This document shows, one piece after another, positions 1 through 10,483 of a DNA stretch of 64,000 bases (positions within the stretch are counted from its first letter, which is position 1; each line of letters opens with the position of its first letter). The stretch comes from Prillingera fragicola. Lineage: Eukaryota; Basidiomycota; Tremellomycetes; Trichosporonales; Trichosporonaceae. Under the pieces are notes generated by a model that saw only the letters and a program-made list of their open reading frames with translations, made no database searches and had not been told where the DNA came from. The position numbers and the translations under genes were made by a program. The stretch is from assembly GCA_002335605.1 (NCBI GenBank), contig BEDY01000005.1, forward strand, positions 1,178,001 through 1,242,000, given 5' to 3'.

Positions 1-738
1 CAAACTTGTTGACATAGTCCATGCTGAGGACCGCACGGTGAAAGCCCTTGTCAGTTGCAAGACCGATGTCTTCACTACGACCACGACCAATGCCAACCAA
101 TCCGCGCTCAGGCGAGCCGGCGACGACGAGGGCGTACCAAGAGGGCCTGTTTTGTCAGCCGTGTTCAAAGCCGTAGCTGGCAAAGCTCGTTGCACCCAAG
201 ACCTGCCACCTTGCCCTACTCACATCTTTCCCTTCTTGGTCATGTTCACGACGCGCTTCGTGGCAACCGTGTAACGGTTCAGCTTGCGGATGTCCGAGCC
301 AGACAGGCCAGTGAGAGCCGACAGCACACGGTTGTTTTTGGCCTTCTGATCTTGACCGAGGATCTCGGGGCGGTCCTGCTCGCCAACCTCCTCCCACAAG
401 GGCGAGGGGTGGTTGAAGTGCTGATGCTTTGGCGAATCAAGAAAGCGAGTGGGGTAGTTGTCCTTGCGCGGAACATCGATAGATGGGTACAAAGAGACGT
501 CGAAGTTGGGCATGTCAATCCATTGGGTAATGTAGCTAGCCCCATGACCAGGGTCGGCGCGCGAGGATGAGGAGGCCGTGGCACCAATGTCTTCTGACGA
601 CGCCAGAGAGGAGAAGGAAGGGGTTGGGGTGGATGACGAGGCAGCGGGGGGCTCTCCTGGAGTCAAAGTCGACGACGCCCGTGCGAGCATGGGCGCCGCG
701 CGCGAGAGACGCGACGCAAGAGGCCGCACAATAGACAT
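1..738 (-). CDS. MRPS5: Mitochondrial small-subunit ribosomal protein uS5m (partial)
   Basis: This encodes the mitochondrial homologue of ribosomal protein S5, a component of the mitoribosome small subunit. Exon 1 is 738-224 and exon 2 is 146-1, running off the window; the 77-nt intron has a GTGAGT donor and a CTGAC branch. The N-terminus (MSIVRPLASRLSRAAP) is basic and hydroxylated like a mitochondrial presequence, followed by a Ser/Thr/Pro-rich spacer. The S5 RNA-binding domain begins at RVVNMTKKGKM and continues across the splice as PSWYALVVAGSPERGLVGIG, the characteristic S5 motif. The ATG at 738 was chosen because the in-frame extension upstream to 804 looks like leader sequence. The C-terminal S5 domain lies outside the window. 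Family assignment is firm; the exact start is likely. Confidence 0.85.
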
Positions 739-985
739 GGTGAGTGTGATGGTCGTTGAACGGTCTGCAACAGCACTCGGAAAGGACCTCTGGCCGTTCA
801 ACATCTCGAAATCTCAGTGAACGGGGACGGAAGCAATCGCCGGGGAAATTCCGCCCCGCCTGGCATCCAATTGGCGATGTGGCGGTGTGGGTCCTGGTGG
901 AGGTCGACCACTAGGGCGTTTGCTGAGACAATGGTGCGTTGTCCGTCTGGCCGTCTGACAAAGGACAGTACAGGCTACATACGTC
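739..985. promoter_or_regulatory. Promoter region of uS5m and 3' flank of the next gene
   Basis: This 247-bp space lies upstream of the uS5m start and downstream of the stop of the gene at 986-2420. Both genes are on the minus strand. I see no recognisable element beyond general promoter-like composition. Confidence 0.3.
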
Positions 986-2420
986 TTACTGAACATATGG
1001 GGGAACAAATTTCAGCCATTCATTACGCAGAGTAAACAGGCGCTTCACAGCTTCGCGCTCAGGTGGGGTCCAATCTCCCCCAACAACCACGCCAAGTGCA
1101 GTGGCTGCCGAATCTGTCGTCGTGGGCCGGTCGCCTGCGCTGGCCACTCTTTGATCTAGAGGCTCAATCGGGACGCTGCGCCTTGTCTTTGACTTCTCCA
1201 TCCGAGTGCCTCTGGGTCGTGTGGTACGTGTATCTAGCTCGACCATTGCAGTTGTGAACGAGTATCGCAGTCGAACCTGGGTTAACGCTCCCTGACTTTG
1301 AGAGCCTTCGACACCCTCGAAGCGTGTGCACCTGGCCTGTAGTTTAAATGAGAGAACCACGTCGGGAATCTCTGAGCACGTAAGTCCCACTTGGCCAAGT
1401 GGTGTGTACATCTTGACCTGCTTGTTAGCAAGTGCAGCATACACATGTGCGTACCCTAGTTGCATGGCGCTTGAACTCTTCCACAAGACCCGCGACATGC
1501 ATCCACTGCTTGTGGTCTGTGGCGGTCCATTTGGTTCTGTCTCGGACACGGATAGTGCACCGCTGTCTCCCACTTGACCCAGAGTTCGGTGCGATGGTCA
1601 ACTCGTCGCCCGCGCGGTTGACTCGCAAGGTACACGCATCCCCACCAAGGGAGAGGGTGATGGCTACCGCTTCTGCAGGTGCATGCACCTGAATGGTGTC
1701 CCGGGTTCGCTTTGAGAGAGGAACGCGACCAGATGTGGGGGCAAGTGGGTGGGCCACGATAGGCCGGGTGCTGGTCGACCGGTAGGCATACACTGGGACT
1801 GCTGGGGGCGGGACAGTTGGGGACTTGGGTCGAGGGCTGGTGGGAGGTGTGGGTGGAAGTAGTGTTTGCTGAGAAGCTTGGCCCAAAGAAAGTACAGATG
1901 TCTGACCCGCCTGATGGGCAACTGCTTCATCAAGCTTTGAATTCGTGAGCGTTGTGCGAGGGGCTGGGGTAGGAGTGTTGGCCACGGAAAGGGCGACCTG
2001 ACGAGGGGAAGCCCGTTTTGCCCAGAGCACGTCGTGCGGCGCGTATTGGTGATGGAAGCTCTGCTCATTCTTGGCGTTCCGAATTGACTCTGGCGCGGTG
2101 TGGGTAAGACTATCAATCTCACGAGCTCGATGTGCTCGCCATCCTTCCTCCAGATCCTTGAGCTTGAGTGGCGTGTCTTGGAATGCTACGCGTAATTGCC
2201 GAATTGTTGATGTGGTTTGTGGAGGAGCAGGAGCGTGCCGATGGATTGGGGTAGAGGAGGGTGTGTGGTGAGACCGAGCGGCAATGTTTTGGTCGACTGT
2301 GCGAAGTGGAGCCCGACGAGGCTGGAGGGAAGGTTTCGGTGTTGCTTTGATCACGACACGTTGTCGGCGTCGTGCTGGAGGCGATGATGGACAAGACTGG
2401 GGATCAGGTGGAACGGGCAT
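986..2420 (-). CDS. Unrecognised 465-aa protein, Pro/Thr-rich N-terminus with a folded C-terminal region
   Basis: I do not recognise this gene. Exon 1 is 2420-1455 and exon 2 is 1417-986. The 37-nt intron (donor GTACGC, branch GCTAAC, acceptor AAGCAG) is phase 0 and turns an ending frame into a continuous 465-aa protein. Residues 1-230 are rich in Pro, Thr, Ser and Arg and look disordered. From about residue 240 the composition becomes ordered: VAITLSLGGDACTLRVNRAG, then a tryptophan-containing stretch (KWTATDHKQWMHVAGLVEEF) and beta-like segments across the splice (KMYTPLGQVGLTCSEIPDVV). That region could be a small beta-rich domain. The ATG at 2420 follows an overlapping out-of-frame ATG at 2425, so the start is uncertain. 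Downstream lies uS5m on the same strand. Confidence 0.7.
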
Positions 2421-2707
2421 GGCATGAAGTTGAGAAGACAGCGGTGATGATAAGATATTGTGAATTGAACGAGTTAGCGGATGCGCAGATCACCATGCAG
2501 GGATTAATTCAAACTCTTCCACACCAAACTGGTAACACCTTCCGCTGCTTCACCAACCGTACGCATCCAAACTGCATTAGATGCGCGCCGTTATAGTGTA
2601 CATACTCTGCGATAGGTGTATCATATGCACCCCTTCTTTGCTGGCTCACAACTGCCCATGCAGCGTATCTGACAGCTGCGGCCATGCCTCCTGGTCCGCC
2701 CTCATGT

Positions 2708-3518
2708 CTAGAGTTGTCCAATACGCTGGGTGACGCGCTCCTTGAACGTAGAGTCTGAGAGATTAGTTGGGGTCTTGGGACACAGCTAATAAACGTACAC
2801 GCATTGAGCAGGGTCTGCTCGTTGATCACAATGTCGGTAGTGTCCTGCTTGGCGCGCGAGACGCGAGACGCAATTGCGGCAGCGTCGGTTTCGAGGATAA
2901 CTCTGTGTAGGGTCAGCACCGCCGCTTCAGCAGTGGTCGTACGTACCCGTCATCGACAGTCTCGTCAGCTGCCAGGAGAACAAGATCCAGACTCTCAAGG
3001 ACGACGCGCTTCTCAATCTGGCGCAGAAGCAGAGTGACGGCATCGTGGAAGGCTGACAACGTAGCCTGCAGCATGAGCTCGTTACTCGTGGCGAGCGGGC
3101 CGACGACGTGGAAGTGAAGGTCCGTCGATGCGCGAGTCAGAACAAGGTGAGGTGGCAGGGGGTGAATGTCGCCTGTTGTAAGACGCGTAGATGTTGTGAG
3201 AGAGCCCTAGGTTAGCCATGAACATATGACGTGACGTCCGTCACTTACCTGATCCTCGCCTGGTCTTCTCCCAAATGCTCTTCTCGAACGCCCGCTGCTC
3301 CTTGTAGGTCTGAAGCCCGGGCATTCCAGGTCCACCAGCGCCGACACCGAGGTCTGCAGCGAGGCCGGTACCCGGGGCGCCGTTGTGTGGAGGCTCATAA
3401 TACTTGGCCAGGACACGGTTGCCCTCCGAGTCAAGGATGAGCAACGCGGTGACGGTGTAGAGGGAGAGGTTGGCCTGCAACGTGTCAGTTGGACCTTGGG
3501 GATGGTTTCGCTCACCAT
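2708..3518 (-). CDS. RET3: Coatomer subunit zeta (COPI coat)
   Basis: Coatomer zeta is the small longin-like subunit of the COPI coat that drives retrograde Golgi-to-ER vesicle transport. Five exons give 201 aa: 3518-3516, 3474-3249, 3172-2947, 2902-2799 and 2754-2708. The first coding exon is only the ATG, followed by a 41-nt intron. The protein then starts ANLSLYTVTALLILDSEGNR, the family signature, with FEKSIWEKTRR near residue 70. It continues as TSNELMLQATLSAFHDAV and DETVDDGVILETDAAAIA, and ends in TFKERVTQRIGQL. Between LAKYYEPP and LQTYKEQRAF there is a Gly/Pro-rich insertion of about 25 residues. Acceptor choices were fixed by phase: 3172 and the GTACGT donor at 2798 are the only ones preserving the conserved sequence. 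Introns are 41-76 nt. Confidence 0.92.
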
Positions 3519-4033
3519 TTTGGGCCGCGAGAAGTCGAAGGGAGATGGGGAGGTGAAGGTGTATGAAGCGGGTGATGATAATCGACGCGAGTGCACTCGA
3601 TGATGGACGAAGGTACTCAGCGGTTGAACGTGGCGCGTTCAGGGTTCTCGCGTGCAATAAGCATGGCGTTCCTATAAAGACAGGCGCCCGAAGAGCGGAG
3701 GAGCCTGAAAACTTTATTAGGCCCGCAAGGTCATATCGCCGACGAGGCTCGAAATTTATCGCCGACGGGGCATGGGCATAGCGTTGAATCTCGGGCGTTT
3801 TGGTCGTTCTTCCTTCTATCAACCAACAGGTGAGTGTCCGGCACCGTACCAGCGCCTTTCGTCGTCGAACTTGTGCTTACTCGTGCAGGCTCTAAGCGTA
3901 TTCCTGCTGCTCCAGCTTAAATCGGTTTACGTCGCCACCTAACTCAACAAAGTCAGTCGCTTTGGGAGAGCCGCCGGGAGAGAAGAGGGCGCGCGTGCCG
4001 ATGGATTGCAACAGGAACTGACGGGATTCGCAG
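3519..4033. promoter_or_regulatory. Divergent promoter region of coatomer zeta and ribosomal protein P2
   Basis: This 515-bp region separates the two start codons, which point away from each other. It must hold both promoters. The P2 side contains a probable leader intron at 3830-3888. No TATA element is obvious to the eye. Confidence 0.55.
3830..3888 (+). other. Probable 5'-UTR intron of RPP2
   Basis: A GTGAGT donor follows AACCAACAG at 3830 and a CGTGCAG acceptor ends at 3888, giving a 59-nt candidate leader intron upstream of the RPP2 start. Leader introns are common in ribosomal-protein genes of basidiomycetes. Transcript data would be needed to confirm it. Confidence 0.45.
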
Positions 4034-4519
4034 ATGAAGCACCTCGCTGCCTACCTCCTCCTCCAGCAGGGCGGTAACGCCTCGCCTTCGGCTGCCGACG
4101 TCAAGGCCGTCCTTGAGACCGTTGGCATTGAGGCCGACGCCGAGCGCCTCGACAAGGTCATCGCCGAGCTCGAGGGCAAGGACGTCAACGAGGTGAGATT
4201 GGACATGGAGGTGGGATGAGACGGGCAGTGGATCTGGTGCATGGGGCAGCTAGCTAGTGCGGCGCTCTTGAACTGCCGGCCAGTGTTGCGTTGTCATCTC
4301 GCCGCCAAGATTACGAAATTTTCTGGCGCTAACTCTTTCCAGCTCATTGCCGAGGGCAACTCGAAGCTCGCTTCCGTCCCCTCGGGTGGTGCCGCCCCCG
4401 CCGCCGCTGGCGGTGCCGCCGCCGCCTCGGGCTCCGCCGACGCTCCCGCCGCCGAGGAGAAGAAGGAGGAGGACAAGGAGGAGTCTGACGACGACATGGG
4501 CTTCGGTCTCTTCGACTAA
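4034..4519 (+). CDS. RPP2: 60S acidic ribosomal protein P2
   Basis: P2 pairs with P1 on the ribosomal stalk, which recruits translation GTPases. Exons 4034-4192 and 4343-4519 join in phase 0 across a 150-nt intron to give 111 aa, the usual length for P2. The N-terminus [20 protein letters not shown] is the family signature, and the helical domain continues with [20 protein letters not shown]. An Ala/Gly/Pro-rich hinge leads to the acidic tail [20 protein letters not shown]. That conserved C-terminal peptide is the site contacted by elongation factors and ribosome-inactivating proteins. Codons are strongly GC-ending, as expected for a highly expressed gene. CKS1 lies tail-to-tail downstream. 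Confidence 0.97.
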
Positions 4520-4867
4520 GCGTCTCGCGTCCTTTCCTTGCGCACCTCACTCGGAACGGTCTACCCTTCTCGCGCAGTGGTCCTCTAGTCATCGCTTGCG
4601 TGGGATGATATGCATCTTCTGAGCCTTCTTCCTTGACCATTGTGCAATGTTTGGCTGTAGAAGGGAGAGCGAGCAACTGAGCATTGACTGATATTGGGTG
4701 CTTGGGCCATACATAACACCAGAACCGGACTGTTCAACACGCCATGCTAAGGACTTCGGGAGGGAGGGTGTTTGCGCACGGCAGGATGGTATGGATGCAG
4801 GAATTGGTGCGAGGTGGTCAGATAGGGAAAGAGAGAAAAAGTTACACGGTCGGCCCTGCCGCCTCGT
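4520..4867. other. Convergent intergenic region RPP2/CKS1
   Basis: This 348-bp space between two stop codons facing each other should hold both 3' UTRs. I see no gene in it. Confidence 0.5.
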
Positions 4868-6010
4868 CTACTTCGCCGGCTGGCAACAGTCAGCAATGGA
4901 CATATCATCGAGACAGACTCACGAGTGGTCGCCTGAACAACACTGGCCGGTTAGCAGGCACGACGCGCGGCAAGAGTCAGTAGAGTTGACGTACGAATGT
5001 GCGGCTCCGGTGCTTCGAGATGTCAGCATTACGGTACCGAAATACAATTCGAGTGGCGGATGACTGACCATGTACCTCAAAGTGCTGCCAACCCAGACTC
5101 TGTGTGATACCGATTCCTCGCCACTCGTGCTCGTCCAAGATGCGCAGAAGACCAGAGTCGTCCTGAGAAAAGTAGCTGCAGAGCCAGGTAGTCACGCATT
5201 CCGAGGAAGCAAGTGTAGTCACAGCACGCGGTTCCGATGAATGCGAGGAAGGCAAGAATAGCAGGAGATCGGCAGGACAGAGAGGTGAGGGGTAAGGACG
5301 TGTGAGCCAATCTGTCTACACTTGTCTGGTACACCACTAACCTCTTGGGAATGAGCTTGAGCATGGGCTTTGGCAGAATAACGTGACGGTACTCGAAGTT
5401 GTCGTCCGAGTCTGTTTGTGGAATCACATCACATGCAGATCGTCAAGTGACCGGAGGGACGCATCGAACAAGGGCATGCCCGTCAAGAGTAGCGGTTGAG
5501 AATGCCGAGAGGGCGAAAAGTGCCAGCATGAGACGCGGCGATAAGGAGCCCAACGCAGGTCGAGAAGGAAGGGGGGAATGTCAGCGCTGCCTTGACTTCC
5601 TCGCTCGCCAATGCTTGGCCACGACCTCTGCGCGTCCATGATTCCAAGATTCCGACAGCAGCCAGTCTCCCCAGCCTGTTTGCCCATCACACCGCCGAGC
5701 ATGCGAGCAGCGGGAACGGACGCGTTCCATCGTTCGCCAAGACTCTTCCGGATGCGGACTTACATCGCTCAGAATACACGATCCTGCGCCGTCAGCACCC
5801 GTCCAAACAACGTCCACAAGCACACCAGCACGCGCCCATACACACCACACTACTCGTGTGTGCATGAGGGACACGCTCGCTCACGATACGAGCGGCGCGC
5901 CGGGACATCCCGTCCCGGCGCGCGGCGCACTGCGTAATACAGAGACGCGGCGAGTGAACTTACCGTTCTGCCAGCTCCTCGAGCGTGGACGCCTGCTTTT
6001 GAGGAGGCAT
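4868..6010 (-). CDS. CKS1: Cyclin-dependent kinase regulatory subunit Cks1/Suc1
   Basis: Cks1 binds CDK and phosphorylated substrates and promotes multisite phosphorylation in cell-cycle control. Seven exons give 97 aa: 6010-5964, 5783-5764, 5411-5342, 5175-5069, 5012-4995, 4942-4923 and 4879-4868. The reassembled protein shows the whole family core: [20 protein letters not shown], then [32 protein letters not shown], and HAPEPHILLFRRPL just before the stop. The HxPEPH hinge that controls strand exchange is intact. Four exons are 12-20 nt, and phase plus family conservation leave a single consistent set of splice sites. Introns 1-3 (180, 352 and 166 nt) are long for this genome, where 40-80 nt is usual. 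Met30-type F-box protein lies upstream on the same strand. Confidence 0.92.
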
Positions 6011-6463
6011 GCTGCGCGGATCCGTGAAAGAGTCGTTTAGCGGCGCGTCGGTGTAGTGTGGACGAGTGCTAGAGAGGGAGGGAGAGTTGCCTGTTTGCCT
6101 GAACGAGATGGGCAGACGGCTTGGTGGCGACGAGACGCGCGTAACACATCCTGAAGGCCCGAATCACGGAAGTAAATTGTCGTTGGGGCCACGAGGGTGG
6201 ACGGACGCGTGCCTAGTGACATGCCCTTCATGCTTCGATAGACCAAGTAACACTTTAGATGGCTTACGGATGCATAGGCCTGGAACTGATAATGCTATTC
6301 AATGCGTAAAGTGAAGATAGGTACAGTTTAAGACGATACTACAATACGATGCAGGTTAAGTCGAGTATACAACGACAAATTGTTGGTGCCAGTGGGGGAG
6401 GAAAGGTTGGAGGATGGGGGTTGATAACAGAATGTGGACCGATAATCCGCCATTGGGCGTTTA
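6011..6463. promoter_or_regulatory. CKS1 promoter and MET30-type 3' flank
   Basis: This 453-bp region lies between the CKS1 start and the stop codon of the F-box gene on the same strand. It should contain the CKS1 promoter and the other gene's 3' UTR. No further gene is visible. Confidence 0.4.
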
Positions 6464-8790
6464 TCATGTCGAAGTGGCTGGCGCAAAGCTCCAGACCATG
6501 ACGTCTCCGTCGTCTGCACATGTTAGCTCTTGCTCTTTTGGCGGCAAACATTAAAAAACTCACCAGAACCAGAGACAATCATATCATCAGAAAGTTGAAG
6601 GCTGGTGACCGCGCCGCGGTGACCGACCAGAGTCTGAACGCAGTTGTGTGACTCGCGGTCCCAGACCTTGATAGTGCGGTCGTCAGAGGCCGAGGCCAGA
6701 CGCAAGGCGTCCATGTCCACGGCCCAGACACCCTCGATGTGGCCGAACATGGTGCTCTTCTCGCGACCCGACTCAACGTCCCAGAGCTTTACGGTGCCGT
6801 CAAGCGCACCACTAACAAGAATAGGACGCTTCTGGTTGCTGCGTTCGGTAGAGCGCTCGCGCGACTTGCGGCGGTCTCCTTCGTCATCCGAGTGAACGTA
6901 AACGCGAGGTTCAATCGGCTTGTCGCGAGGCTGGGTGCTGTGCACGACAGGGTTGAAACCAGAAGGCTGATTCTCAACGGCTGTGATTAGGCCAGTAGCC
7001 GCCTGAGATGCGGTGACAAAGGAAGCCGGCGGTGTGCCGTGGCGAGCACGCTCCTGCTCCTCATTGTCATCATGGTCCACCATGAGGAGACGGAGCGACT
7101 GAATCTGTCCCTTGTGGCCGGAGAAGGTGCGCAGGCAGGTCTGGCTCGCAAGGTCCCAGAGCTTGATCGTGCAATCGTTGGAGCCAGAGAACAGCATAGC
7201 GCCAACGTCTACGTCAGACGCGCCCATGCGGCCGGTCTCAACACCAGGCGAAGTCTGGGCACGAGTGCGCGAGCTCATGGCCTGGGTGAACATTGGCATG
7301 GCGGTGGGGTCAAGGTCGCTGGGGGACGTTTTCCCATCCCACAGAGTCACCGAGTTGACCCAGTCCTCGTGGCCACGGAGGAAGAACTTGTCACCGGAAC
7401 GGAAGTTGCGCACCAGGATGGTGCTGTCGGCACTGCCCGATGCAAGAAGGTAACCATTGTAGTTGAGCGAGACAACGCCATCACTGTGTCCTTCGAAGAC
7501 ACGCATGCACTGTCCCTTGCGCCAGTTCCACATCCGAACGGTACCGTCCATAGAGCCAGTGAAGAGAAGCATCTGGTCAAACTGGAGTGCGCGGACGGCA
7601 CGAGTGTGGCCGCGAAGCACATTGACCTGCTCGCCCGTGTCAAGGTTCCAGACGCGAACAGTGCGGTCGTAGGAGCCAGTGATAAGGACAGGGTACGACG
7701 GGCTGGTGAGCGCGGTGTGGTATTGCAAGCACATGACGCCGTCGGTGTGGCCCTTGAGTGACTTGGTCTGACACCTGCCCTTGCGCCAGTTGCGCTCAAC
7801 GACCAGACGCTCGCAGTACACCGACTTCCATGGACGCGTGAGGCGCACCTCGCGGGTCAAAGTACCGACACCCGCAGTGTCGTTATCGGCCGAGACAATC
7901 TTGCTCGCCTCCTCGTTGTCCGAATCGTTGGGCACGGGCTCTCCCTCGTCAATTTTTGCCTTCTTCTCTCGGGGCCAGCCGCTAAGAGTTGGTGAGCTAG
8001 GTTCTGAGCGCTTGAGCGAGACGGCTGCCGGGTCGCAAGTGATAGCAGTGTTGGGGTAGTGATCGTGTGTGCGAAGTGCCTCCGATCGGGTCATGAGTTG
8101 CTGAACACCATAGTCGTGATGGGCGTGCGAGTCGTGGCCTCCGATGCCAAGAGCGATAGCCGGGCTGCGGTCCTTGAGCTCGACCTTGAGACGCCTTCGT
8201 TCCAAGAGTGGTAATCCCCAGCCGCACTTCTCGCACTTGCGGTCAATGTGTTGTCCACACATCCGGCGCCACAAGATGTCATCGTCGGCGAGCGCCTTCC
8301 AAGACTTGGACACCTGAGCAGCGCGTCCCAGTGAAATGGCATCGAGGTAGCCGAGAATGCGAAGAGAGACTTCGCGGGGAAGGAGGGAGAATGGGTCGAT
8401 GCGAATGATGCGGTTCAGCGAGTCGGACAGGTGCGACAGCTGCGAGCTGCAAGGTTAGCAAGCTGAACACCAATAGTAGACTCACAAGCAGCACATGGTG
8501 AGGATACCCTCTAGAATGAGCCTGCGCTTGTTGTGGGGTGCCGCCGAGAACGTTGACCACAGATTTGTAATTGCCGCACGCTCGGGGACTGGCAAGCTGT
8601 CCAGCGACTGCATTGTCAGCATGGGACGTCGACGCACGAGTCATCTTACCTTTTGGAGCTTGGCGTTGACGTTTTGGTTCGCCATCTGCTTGTGTCGGAC
8701 ACAGAGTGTGCGTGCGTCCTTTGTCAGCGAGGATTCGGCGGTGGCCAAGTGGGCCGGGCCGTCCTCAGCGTTGCTAGCGTGGTGCGACAT
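6464..8790 (-). CDS. MET30: F-box/WD40 substrate receptor of SCF, Met30/SconB type
   Basis: This is the substrate adaptor of an SCF ubiquitin ligase; Met30 (SconB) targets sulfur-metabolism activators and cell-cycle regulators. Four exons give 731 aa: 8790-8650, 8607-8486, 8446-6564 and 6513-6464. The N-terminal module (TLCVRHKQMANQNVNAKLQK, then LEGILTMCCFSQLSHLS) is typical of the Met30/SconB group. The F-box follows at about residues 105-145 (LLPREVSLRILGYLDAISLG). Directly after it comes the diagnostic cysteine segment HIDRKCEKCGWGLPLLERRR. WD40 repeats run from about residue 310 to the end (LKGHTDGVMCLQY, VLRGHTRAVRALQF, VFEGHSDGVVSLNY and others), with a low-complexity insert between repeats 5 and 6. 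The last exon completes the final blade with DDGDVMVWSFAP. Assignment to Met30 over Cdc4 or beta-TrCP rests on the N-terminal and cysteine segments. Confidence 0.88.
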
Positions 8791-10483
8791 CGCGAATTTG
8801 ACCGGGTGCGAGACACTTGCTTGCACAGAGTAAGTGGGGCAATGTGGAGTTGTGTCGATAGACTCTGCGGAGTTCACAAACGATACGAGCCTGGGAGGGT
8901 CGGCAGCAGAGCGGATGTGTGAATGGCGTCTAGCACGTTGAAGGCCGTGTCACAAGACTTTAGTCGGACGGAGCCGAATGTTGAGGCCGGAACCAACGAA
9001 GAGTGGTTTGTCGACGACAGAGAGTGTTGAGAGTGGGAGTCAAGGTGTGGGAGATGGAAAGGACAGGGCCATGTATGTATGGCTGTCAATCAGTGGAGTA
9101 GTGTTGGTGGCGACAATCACGCACTGCAAGCATGCAATACGATTTGGGAAGATGTGCCGATTACGTGCTGGTCCTCACCCAGATACAGCCAGAGCTCAGG
9201 GTCCAGCACCAGTAGGCGCCTCCACACCCCACCGTCGATGGCGAACAAATGGCGATTATGGTCCAATCCGCATGCCCATGCTCATGAGAATGCGGGGAAC
9301 GCCGACGTGCATGCCAGTTCCACGAATGACATAGTCTACTTCCACTCGGGTGTTCGTGATGCAATGCTTGGCCTGGTCCAAGACTCTGGAGACTGCGACG
9401 CAACATGCCACACACCAAGACGCGGCAAAAGCGTTTCATTTTGGCCTCCGATGGTAGTCACGCCGCCAGCTGGCCAGCTGCTACTGCCAGCTGCCAGCCA
9501 GCAAGGCATGCAACGCGGGTCCAATTAATCCAATTACGAAGGTCAATACTCGTATACCTCGCCTGTTTTTGCCACCCAACCCACATGCGAACACCATCAT
9601 TTCACGTCCGATTGTTCATTTTCCAATTGCAGTCATTAATCCCGGTGCGAGATGTTAAAGTTGCGAGCACCCATGGCTGGCTCAATAAATGATTGCGGTC
9701 TCTCTGATTCTCATCTTCGTCCATCATTCATACTACTACAACGCAACACCCTTGTTCTTCGATGCCGCGCGCATGACCTTCTAACACCAGTGACACTGGG
9801 CGACCAAGCTCTGCAAGGTATTAACGACCACTCCCCAACTCCCCTCCTCTCTTCTCTTCCAACACACGACGGCTCCATCTGCTCTACCTCAGCACACTCA
9901 ATGTGAGGAACAGATTCCTGAATGGGCCAAGACCAAGACGCGGCGTGCTTCGGTACGCTGCTACGCACTGCAAATTGACCTGCTCCGGGTTTCTTTTCAC
10001 TCCGGAGCGGGGTCTCATTCGGTGCATACATTATTCTGTAAGTATACTATTTATCTTGACTTTCATGCATTACCAGTACCGTGACCTGCTCGTGTTTGAC
10101 AAACGTTGGACATGCTGCAGTTTTCTTCTCTTTTCTCCTCCCTCCCCTTCTCCGTCGCTCCGCAGCACCTCTCAAGACTCCCTAGCTACCCATCCGGGAT
10201 CTGCACGCCAGGCGGTCAACTACGGTGCTTACAACCATCTCGACTTTTACGTCGGGGCGTGCTCGTCTCTTATTATTCGCTACCTTGCACTAGCTAGCCT
10301 AGGTTGTTGCTCGTTGGCTCGGGATGAACATAAATGCTATAACATGATGTGATTCTGTTTGGGTCTCTTGTCTTGCACGGTAATCGTAGCAATATGCGTA
10401 ACATGCCCCCTTGATCATGTATGGACAGATGCTTCGTAGCTCGTGCAATACAGGGAAAGGGAGAGAAAAAAGTACAAGGGTTC
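8791..10483. other. Intergenic region, no gene recognised
   Basis: About 1.7 kb separate the MET30-type start from the Zds1-like stop, both on the minus strand. Open frames exist on both strands, the longest about 150 codons, but none shows conserved motifs, coding-like codon choice or consistent splice sites. A locally repetitive CAGCTG-rich stretch lies near 9465-9505. The right end (about 10300-10483) is probably the Zds1-like 3' UTR. Confidence 0.4.

Noticed and set aside
2509..2707. Possible upstream exon (AEYVHYNGAHLMQFG) of the 465-aa protein
   Set aside because: Codon choice is unlike other exons here, it crowds the coatomer zeta stop codon, and joining it would discard the good ATG at 2420.
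9079..9528. A 149-codon plus-strand frame in the 8.8-10.5 kb gap
   Set aside because: Composition is not coding-like, there are no motifs, and an opposite frame of similar length exists.
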